From an uncultured bacterium (lineage in GTDB: Bacteria > Patescibacteriota > Minisyncoccia > CAIUEV01), in assembly GCA_903898335.1 (NCBI GenBank), contig CAIUEV010000113.1, forward strand, positions 1-11,525: a stretch of DNA of 11,525 bases, in the 5' to 3' direction. A model generated the notes under the pieces. The model was not told the origin of the DNA and made no database searches. It saw only the letters and a program-made list of their open reading frames with translations. Within the stretch, counting starts at the first letter, position 1, and each line of letters starts with the position of its first letter. The translations under genes were made by a program, and so were the position numbers. Shown here one piece after another: positions 6,464-11,525 of this stretch.

Positions 6464-7834
6464 CTACATACATTCTTCCGCCAATCGAGCCAGCTCCGAA
6501 CGAACCGTGTCGTTAAAATTAGTCACACCGACCAATTTTTTGTTGGACATTCTGGCCATACCGTAAGCCAAACCGCTCGATTTCGGTTCGATTCGAGTTT
6601 TGGTGTCAATCTGACCCAAATCTCCGGTAAAGATCATTTTTGTACCTTCACCCACTCGAGTGACAATGGTCTTGATTTGATGAGGCGTCAAGTTTTGCGC
6701 TTCCTCTACGATTATTATCGTATCGGTGAAAGTGACTCCTCTGATATAATCAATCGGTTCAAAAGTAAGCTTACCTTTGTTACTCAAGACCTTATCTACC
6801 GCGTCCGGATCACTGACTACTTTTTTTCTTCCCTTACCGGAAAAAATATCTTCTCCCTTACATGTCTTACTTACAACCTCAAGCGCGTGATCCAGCGGCC
6901 TTCTCCAAGGTGCCATCTTGTCATCCAAACCTCCGGGCAAATAACCGAGGTTGTCTTTGTCTTCTAGGTGAGTCAGCGGATGAGCAACAATTATTCTATC
7001 AAAGCACCGTCTCTGAGCTAAAGCGCTGGCAATAGCTAAAAGCGTTTTTCCGGTACCGGCACCTCCTTGGAAAAAAACCAATTTTATTGTGGGATCAAGC
7101 AGTTGCTCCATCCCGAAATGTTGAGACCAATTCGGTCCGTTACCCTCAATGTTCCTCGGCGTAATGCCAAGAAGGTTGATATTGGTGGGCAAACTCCTAA
7201 AAAAATCTCCCTTTCGCAGAGCGAAAAAAGGTTGCCATCCGTTTCCGTTTGTTTCCGAATAACAGACGACTCCCTCATTTTCCGCAATCTCTCCGTGCTT
7301 TTCCGGATAATATCCAAAGAATTTGCGGCCGAGAGAATTTTTTTCATCTTCCGGTCCGGAAACGGCCGGCTCATCCAAGTTTATCGTCTTAGGCTTTTGA
7401 TAGCGTGGGACTTCAACTCGATCGTGAATGTAATCTTCCACTTTTACTTTTAAGTGACTCCCGACAATCTGAACACCGATATCTTTGGAAACTAAAACCA
7501 ATGATTTACTCTCATTTTTTTGAGAGAACATTTTAGCCGTTGCGATTATTTGATGATCTCGGCTGTTTTTGTCCAATCCTTTGAAAAAATTGGATTTGGG
7601 GTGATCGGCAATAATTATACTGTCATCACCACTCGCTTGAATTTCGCGAATTTTTCGCAAGGCCTTTCTGGCATCTATTCCTTTATTGGGTTTATCCTTC
7701 AGATTATCCAACTCGAAAATAACAGCCATCGGCACGATCAATCGACAGCCTCCTCCTCTCAAAACATCGACCGAATCGGGGTCGTAAATGTAAACGTTAG
7801 TGTCGGCAACTCTGTCCTCTTTGAATTTAAACAT
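6464..7834 (-). CDS. phoH: PIN-PhoH family ATPase (YlaK-like)
   Basis: The 456-residue protein joins an N-terminal PIN nuclease-like domain (about 5-135) to a C-terminal PhoH P-loop ATPase/helicase-like domain (about 225-456). PIN acidic residues are visible at D11 (DTNVYIYDP), E41 (FELDNLK), D93 (SRDHQIIATA) and D118 (SKDIG), so the nuclease site looks intact. The ATPase part has Walker A GGAGTGKT (257-264), Walker B IIIVEEAQNLT with Glu377 where Asp is usual, and the downstream IFTGDLGQID motif. Related PIN-PhoH proteins are linked to RNA unwinding and cleavage; the substrate here is unknown. The start is ATG 7834, because AAGGAGG (7846-7840) ends 5 nt before it. The in-frame GTG two codons upstream overlaps that site and is unlikely. 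It is divergent from the membrane AAA+ gene. Confidence 0.94.
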   Translation of the reverse strand: MFKFKEDRVADTNVYIYDPDSVDVLRGGGCRLIVPMAVIFELDNLKDKPNKGIDARKALRKIREIQASGDDSIIIADHPKSNFFKGLDKNSRDHQIIATAKMFSQKNESKSLVLVSKDIGVQIVGSHLKVKVEDYIHDRVEVPRYQKPKTINLDEPAVSGPEDEKNSLGRKFFGYYPEKHGEIAENEGVVCYSETNGNGWQPFFALRKGDFFRSLPTNINLLGITPRNIEGNGPNWSQHFGMEQLLDPTIKLVFFQGGAGTGKTLLAIASALAQRRCFDRIIVAHPLTHLEDKDNLGYLPGGLDDKMAPWRRPLDHALEVVSKTCKGEDIFSGKGRKKVVSDPDAVDKVLSNKGKLTFEPIDYIRGVTFTDTIIIVEEAQNLTPHQIKTIVTRVGEGTKMIFTGDLGQIDTKTRIEPKSSGLAYGMARMSNKKLVGVTNFNDTVRSELARLAEECM

Positions 7835-7839
7835 GGACA

Positions 7840-7846
7840 CCTCCTT
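7840..7846 (-). promoter_or_regulatory. Strong Shine-Dalgarno site fixing the phoH start
   Basis: AAGGAGG on the minus strand lies 5 nt upstream of the ATG at 7834. It is the best ribosome binding site in the window and contrasts with the SD-less starts of most neighbours. It overlaps the in-frame GTG at 7840, which argues against that codon as the start. Just upstream is a short dyad TGAGA-A-TCTCA (7848-7858). Confidence 0.8.
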
Positions 7847-7933
7847 ATGAGAATCTCAAATTTTTAAGGAACTCAAGTCATCACGTCTTTCTAGATTATT
7901 TTTTCAATTTTAGGAAATTTTTCAACCCCGTTT

Positions 7934-7962
7934 TTAACTTTTTCATAATTCAGCTCTATAAT
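7934..7962 (+). promoter_or_regulatory. Putative promoter of the membrane AAA+ gene
   Basis: TTAACT (7934-7939, 4 of 6) and a perfect TATAAT (7957-7962) are 17 bp apart. The predicted start near 7969 gives a leader of about 20 nt to ATG 7989, or about 5 nt to the in-frame TTG at 7974. It sits in the spacer between the divergent phoH and AAA+ genes. This is the best two-box promoter match I see in the window. Confidence 0.6.
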
Positions 7963-7988
7963 TAAATGAATTTTTGATTAAAAAACCA

Positions 7989-10490
7989 ATGAAAAATGCA
8001 ATTCTTTATCTGATTTGGCGACCCCTCGGCTTTATTCTCAGCTATTGGCGATTCGCTCTGCGCTTTGCTCTTTTTTTAGGCCATCTCTTCGCCGTGCCTT
8101 TGTTGCTAAAAACGCTTTTTTCTCCCTGGAAAAGAGACATCACCGTTGCCGGCAAGAACGGTTTCGATCCGAAAGAGTGGTTTAATCGACATCTTTTCAA
8201 CTTTTTCTCTCGTTTTATCGGTCTTTTCGCCAAAACTTGTGCCATTGCTTTTTGGCTTTTGCTGGAAATCATCTGGCTGTCGGGGTCGACTCTTCTTTTT
8301 TTTCCCCTTTATTTGGCGCCGCTACTGGCTCCGATTTTTATAATCTTGGCCGCAATGGCCTTTACCGGTTGGGAGGTGGTTTTTGTTTCTTGGAGCAACG
8401 GATCGGTTGGGGGAGTGTTGTTGCTCATTGTCGGGCTAGTTCTGACCTTTTTTGAACTGAAAGTGTTGCGCGGTTTTTTTCTGATGCACAAAATAAATCC
8501 CGATCCCGGCAATCCCGGAATAAACGACTCCTGGTTTATTAACCTGTGCAATCACTTTTTGATTGAACCGAACGAACTAAAAGCGGTTTGGCTCAAAGAT
8601 GAAATGAAAAAAGTCCTTCTTTCCGCTCACATCACGCGCCAGGAATTCGATAAACTGCTCGAGTATTCCGTTGGCCGACAAATTTTCGCCTTCAAAAACC
8701 GAGCTTGGTGGCTCCCGGAAAATCTGTGGCGGATTCGACCGATAACGGAGGATTGGGTGTTCGGCTGGACCTTCAATCTGAACAAATTCAGCGCGCCGGT
8801 CAGAAAGACTCACACTCTCTACTTGGCCAACAACCATCCCAAAGAGCTTGAAATAGTCAAAAGCAATCTGGCGGAAAGCAAGGGCATTAATCTTGTTTTA
8901 ACGGCGGAAAACGGCACCGGCCGACGTCGTTTGGTGGAAAATCTGGCTATCGACCTCGAAACCAGAAACATTCCCGCGTCGCTACTCGGCAAAAAAATCG
9001 TTGAACTTCAACTGGAAAACGTTATTGCTTCGGCAAAAACCGAGGAGGAAAAAATTTATTTGTTGGAAAAAATATTTCTGGAGACGGTTTCTTCCGGCAA
9101 CATTATTCTTTTCATACCCGAGCTGAAAAATTACTTGAGTTCCGGCGAGGAAAACGAAGGCTTGGGAAAAACGGATATTTCCGCCATATTAATGAATTTT
9201 TTGGCCAACGCGGACATCCAAATTCTGACTATGGCCACCCCCGACGAAATTCATCAAATTATGAAAAATCGCTTCGAGCTCAACAAATTTTTTAAACTTA
9301 TCAAACTCGAAGAGCCGGCTCTGGAGGATTGTCTGCCCGTTGTTTTTGAAAAAACGGAAGAGTTGGAAGCTCGTTTCGGAGTATTAATAACTTTTGGCGC
9401 CCAGAGAAGAACCCTGGAAATTGCCGACCGCTACTTGAGCGGCCAGTCAATGCCGCAAAGAGCTCTGGATTTTCTGGAAGAGACGATTTCCTTTCACCAC
9501 GAGCACCACGCCGACGATCATATCGTTAAAGAGAATGACGTCGAAAGTTTTGCGTCCAACAAATTGGGAGTGACTGTCGGAGCACCGATCAATGAAGAAA
9601 AAGAAAAATTGGCCGGACTGGAGGAGGAGCTGAATCGGAAGATTATTGATCAGAAAGAGGCCGTTTCCGTCCTCGTTTCCGCTTTGTTACGCCGTCGAAT
9701 GGATGTTTCCAATCCGAATCGACCGGCCGGCTGCTTTTTGTTTCTCGGGCCCACCGGCACGGGGAAAACTCACACCGCCGAAACCTTGTCCGAAGTCTAT
9801 TTTAAGGGTGAAGATCGCATGGCGCGACTCGATATGTCCGAATATCAAGGAGCGGAGGCGCTGAAAAAATTACTGGGCGACAGCGAAGGTGAGGTTGAAG
9901 GCTTTTTTCATAAAATATTAACGGCCAATCCTTTCAATTTGATTCTATTGGACGAGCTGGAAAAGGCGGATTCATCCGTTCACAAACTGTTGCTTCAAAT
10001 AATGGAAGAAGGGATGGCGCGCACCGGAAGAGGCAAAAAACTGAATTTCAGAGAAACGATTGTCATCGCCACCTCCAATGCGGCCGCACTTCTAATCCAA
10101 GAAATGGTCAAGAAGGGAAGTGGCGCCGAGGAAATCAAAAAAGCGGTGTTGGATAAAATTCAGCAGGATGGTATTTTCTCGCCGGAGATGCTTAATCGTT
10201 TTGACGGTATCGTTGTCTTTGAGCCGTTAAACCTTGGGGGAATGACCAAAGTGGCCGGTCTGAGCTTGAATAAGCTGAAAAAACGCCTGGAAATGAAGGA
10301 GATTTTGATTGATTTTGATAACGCTTTCCTGCAAAAATTAGCGGAGAAAGGGTTTGATCCGGTTTTTGGAGCCCGAGAGTTGCGTCGCGTCGTCGAGAAA
10401 GATATCGAAGAGAAAATCGCTCGCGATATTTTGGCCGGTAAAGTTGAGAAGGGAAGAACCTTTAATTTGCCTTTGGAATATTTAGAATAA
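7989..10490 (+). CDS. Membrane-anchored Clp/Hsp100-like double AAA+ ATPase
   Basis: Residues about 1-175 are hydrophobic, with roughly four membrane segments (about 5-45, 82-118 and 140-165) and a KTLFSPWKRD stretch. They replace the Clp-N domain of ClpA, ClpB and ClpC. The first AAA+ domain (about 280-500) is degenerate: the P-loop reads AENGTGRRRL (306-315), lacking the GKT lysine, and the Walker B slot reads LFIPEL (P377 for Asp). The second AAA+ domain (about 540-833) looks active: Walker A GPTGTGKT (587-594), Walker B LILLDELEKA (651-660), sensor 1 ATSN (694-697), arginine finger R737 and sensor 2 GAR (794-796). No IGF/LGF ClpP-docking loop is seen, and the usual GYVG pore loop reads GEVEG (635-639). 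I infer a membrane-tethered remodelling ATPase, substrate unknown. ATG 7989 is preferred; an in-frame TTG at 7974 would add five residues. Neither start has a Shine-Dalgarno site. Confidence 0.9.
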   Translation: MKNAILYLIWRPLGFILSYWRFALRFALFLGHLFAVPLLLKTLFSPWKRDITVAGKNGFDPKEWFNRHLFNFFSRFIGLFAKTCAIAFWLLLEIIWLSGSTLLFFPLYLAPLLAPIFIILAAMAFTGWEVVFVSWSNGSVGGVLLLIVGLVLTFFELKVLRGFFLMHKINPDPGNPGINDSWFINLCNHFLIEPNELKAVWLKDEMKKVLLSAHITRQEFDKLLEYSVGRQIFAFKNRAWWLPENLWRIRPITEDWVFGWTFNLNKFSAPVRKTHTLYLANNHPKELEIVKSNLAESKGINLVLTAENGTGRRRLVENLAIDLETRNIPASLLGKKIVELQLENVIASAKTEEEKIYLLEKIFLETVSSGNIILFIPELKNYLSSGEENEGLGKTDISAILMNFLANADIQILTMATPDEIHQIMKNRFELNKFFKLIKLEEPALEDCLPVVFEKTEELEARFGVLITFGAQRRTLEIADRYLSGQSMPQRALDFLEETISFHHEHHADDHIVKENDVESFASNKLGVTVGAPINEEKEKLAGLEEELNRKIIDQKEAVSVLVSALLRRRMDVSNPNRPAGCFLFLGPTGTGKTHTAETLSEVYFKGEDRMARLDMSEYQGAEALKKLLGDSEGEVEGFFHKILTANPFNLILLDELEKADSSVHKLLLQIMEEGMARTGRGKKLNFRETIVIATSNAAALLIQEMVKKGSGAEEIKKAVLDKIQQDGIFSPEMLNRFDGIVVFEPLNLGGMTKVAGLSLNKLKKRLEMKEILIDFDNAFLQKLAEKGFDPVFGARELRRVVEKDIEEKIARDILAGKVEKGRTFNLPLEYLE

Positions 10491-10544
10491 TTAGGAACAA
10501 GGGAAAAGGGGAAAGAAAAAAATATTCAGAAACGCTCTCTTGCT

Positions 10545-10603
10545 CTTTATAAACTTTACAAACTTTCTAACTTTACAAACTTTCTAACTTTATGAACTTC
10601 ATG
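10545..10603 (+). repeat. Tandem 17-bp repeat spanning the carboxypeptidase start
   Basis: Two identical 17-bp copies of ACTTTACAAACTTTCTA lie at 10553-10569 and 10570-10586. They are preceded by a partial unit CTTTATAA (10545-10552) and followed by a degenerate third copy ACTTTATGAACTTCATG (10587-10603). The third copy contains both candidate start codons of the next gene (10592 and 10601). Each copy is itself two related half-units of 8-9 bp beginning ACTTT. The same family recurs in reverse complement after the gene. Confidence 0.9.
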
Positions 10604-11464
10604 AACCGTCAAACTAAAATTTTATTTTTTCTTTCGTTCCTCTTGGTTTTTACGCCGAGTTTGACTTTTGCTCAGTTGGAAAAAAAGAAGAATTTCAAGA
10701 ATTTTCGCAAAGCCTCTTTGGGATCATCGAATGTCGCCGTTATTGATGCAAACTCCGGTGAATTGCTTTTCGGAAAAAACGAAAACGAGGAAAAACCCGT
10801 GGCCAGTATCACTAAAATCGTCGGGGCCTACGTTTATTTGAACGAGAATCCGAATCTTAAAAGAACGGTCAAAATGGAAGCGGGCGATGAAGTCGGCGGA
10901 GGGCGATTGAAGTTGCCCGTCGGTACTTCCGCCAAGGCCAAAGACTTTCTTTGCTCCAGTCTGATCGGCTCCGCCAACAACAGCGCCACCGCGCTTATTC
11001 GTCTCAGCGGACTCAGCAAAAATGATTTTACTCGCAAAATGGAAGAGTTGGCCGGTCAAGCGGGTGCTTCTTCAGCCAACTTCGTTGATTCCAGCGGGAT
11101 TTCTCCCAGCAATAGAACTTCCGCCAAAGATTTGGCTCTAATCGGCAAGAAAGTTTTGGAAAACAAAACCATTTGCGAGATTGGCGGCAAGAAAAAATAC
11201 TCTTTTAGGATCAACGATGGACGCGGAACTAAAAATATTGTTCATACTTCTTCGATTGTCAGCACCAAGAACAAAAATTTTGACGTTTTGTTTGCAAAAA
11301 CCGGCTATCTGCCGGAAGTCGGCAACAACTTGATTGTCAAGCTGGAAAGTAAACAAAATCGAAAAAACGATGTTATTATTGTCACAATGGGAGCTCGGAG
11401 CAAAACAGTCAGCGCTTCCGACGTGACTAAGCTCGGAAATTGGGTAATGGGAAATTACAAATAA
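10592..11464 (+). CDS. Secreted D-alanyl-D-alanine carboxypeptidase (peptidase S11, PBP5-like)
   Basis: This family of penicillin-binding serine enzymes removes the terminal D-Ala from peptidoglycan stem peptides outside the membrane, limiting cross-linking. All three active-site motifs are present: SITK (S72-K75, nucleophile and general base), SAN (127-129) and KTG (236-238). The N-terminus is a signal peptide: polar MNFMNRQTK, a hydrophobic core ILFFLSFLLVFTPSL, and likely cleavage after TFA (residue 27). No lipobox is present. At 290 residues it is much shorter than E. coli PBP5 (about 400): the C-terminal beta domain and amphipathic anchor are missing, so it may be soluble outside the membrane or held by an uncleaved signal. 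Starts at 10592 and 10601 both lie in the tandem repeat, and neither has a Shine-Dalgarno sequence. It follows the AAA+ gene by 101 bp with no hairpin terminator between. Confidence 0.93.
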   Translation: MNFMNRQTKILFFLSFLLVFTPSLTFAQLEKKKNFKNFRKASLGSSNVAVIDANSGELLFGKNENEEKPVASITKIVGAYVYLNENPNLKRTVKMEAGDEVGGGRLKLPVGTSAKAKDFLCSSLIGSANNSATALIRLSGLSKNDFTRKMEELAGQAGASSANFVDSSGISPSNRTSAKDLALIGKKVLENKTICEIGGKKKYSFRINDGRGTKNIVHTSSIVSTKNKNFDVLFAKTGYLPEVGNNLIVKLESKQNRKNDVIIVTMGARSKTVSASDVTKLGNWVMGNYK

Positions 11465-11467
11465 TTT

Positions 11468-11525
11468 AGTTTATAAAGTTAGAAAGTTTTTAAAGTTAAA
11501 AAGATATTGAGTTTATAAAGTTAGA
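11468..11525 (-). repeat. Inverted-orientation copies of the same AT-rich repeat after the carboxypeptidase gene
   Basis: AGTTTATAAAGTTAGA occurs exactly twice, at 11468-11483 and 11510-11525, with degenerate units (AAAGTTTTTAAAGTTAAAAAG) between. Its reverse complement, TCTAACTTTATAAACT, matches 10566-10581 upstream of the gene at 15 of 16 positions. The array begins 3 nt after the stop codon and runs into the window edge, so its full length is unknown. Confidence 0.85.

Noticed and set aside
6443..6967. 174-residue plus-strand ORF overlapping phoH.
   Set aside because: It lies antisense to the PhoH ATPase domain, and the translation shows no recognisable motif.
7838..7840. GTG at 7840 as the start of phoH.
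   Set aside because: The codon overlaps the AAGGAGG ribosome binding site, which is correctly spaced for ATG 7834.
7974..7988. TTG at 7974 as the start of the AAA+ protein.
   Set aside because: It has no ribosome binding site, and an ATG five codons later gives a better spacing from the predicted promoter. It cannot be excluded.
10545..10603. Tandem repeat as a CRISPR array.
   Set aside because: The 17-bp units are directly adjacent with no spacers, internally repetitive and AT-rich, and no cas gene is nearby.

Overview
The window looks like a chromosomal segment of a small-genome bacterium, most likely of the Candidate Phyla Radiation (Patescibacteria, Parcubacteria-like). This is inference from gene content and style: tightly packed genes, a divergent DnaA, a complete ComEC beside a type IV pilin-like protein, a PIN-PhoH ATPase, a membrane-anchored Clp-like AAA+ protein with a degenerate first ATPase domain, and few Shine-Dalgarno sites. 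The eight genes called here use only TAA and TAG as stops and have no in-frame TGA, so nothing suggests the TGA=Gly code of Gracilibacteria/SR1.

Layout. Bases 1-256 hold no gene I can support, but end in a hairpin next to a strong Shine-Dalgarno site. A 65-residue hypothetical protein (257-454) follows, closed by a strong intrinsic terminator (469-505). Next come a probable promoter overlapping a 20-bp palindrome, a coiled-coil hypothetical protein (605-1135) and dnaA (1168-2583). dnaA meets comEC (2580-4934, minus) tail to tail, and the two stop codons share one CTAG. A 92-bp AT-rich spacer separates comEC from a divergent prepilin-like gene with three transthyretin/carboxypeptidase-regulatory-like modules (5027-6385). 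That gene converges on a PIN-PhoH ATPase gene (6464-7834, minus) with a shared hairpin terminator between them. Divergent from phoH is the membrane-anchored double-AAA+ gene (7989-10490). The last gene is a secreted D-alanyl-D-alanine carboxypeptidase (10592-11464), flanked on both sides by the same AT-rich repeat family in opposite orientation.

Functional themes. DnaA starts replication. ComEC and the pilin-like protein fit a DNA-uptake or surface-pilus role. PIN-PhoH suggests RNA handling. The membrane AAA+ protein and the carboxypeptidase act at the cell envelope, the latter trimming peptidoglycan stem peptides. The least ordinary items are the AAA+ protein (dead D1, no ClpP-docking loop, no aromatic pore residue, membrane module in place of Clp-N) and the carboxypeptidase gene whose start codon lies inside a tandem repeat. 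I found no rRNA, tRNA, CRISPR array or insertion sequence, and no DnaA-box cluster that would mark an origin.
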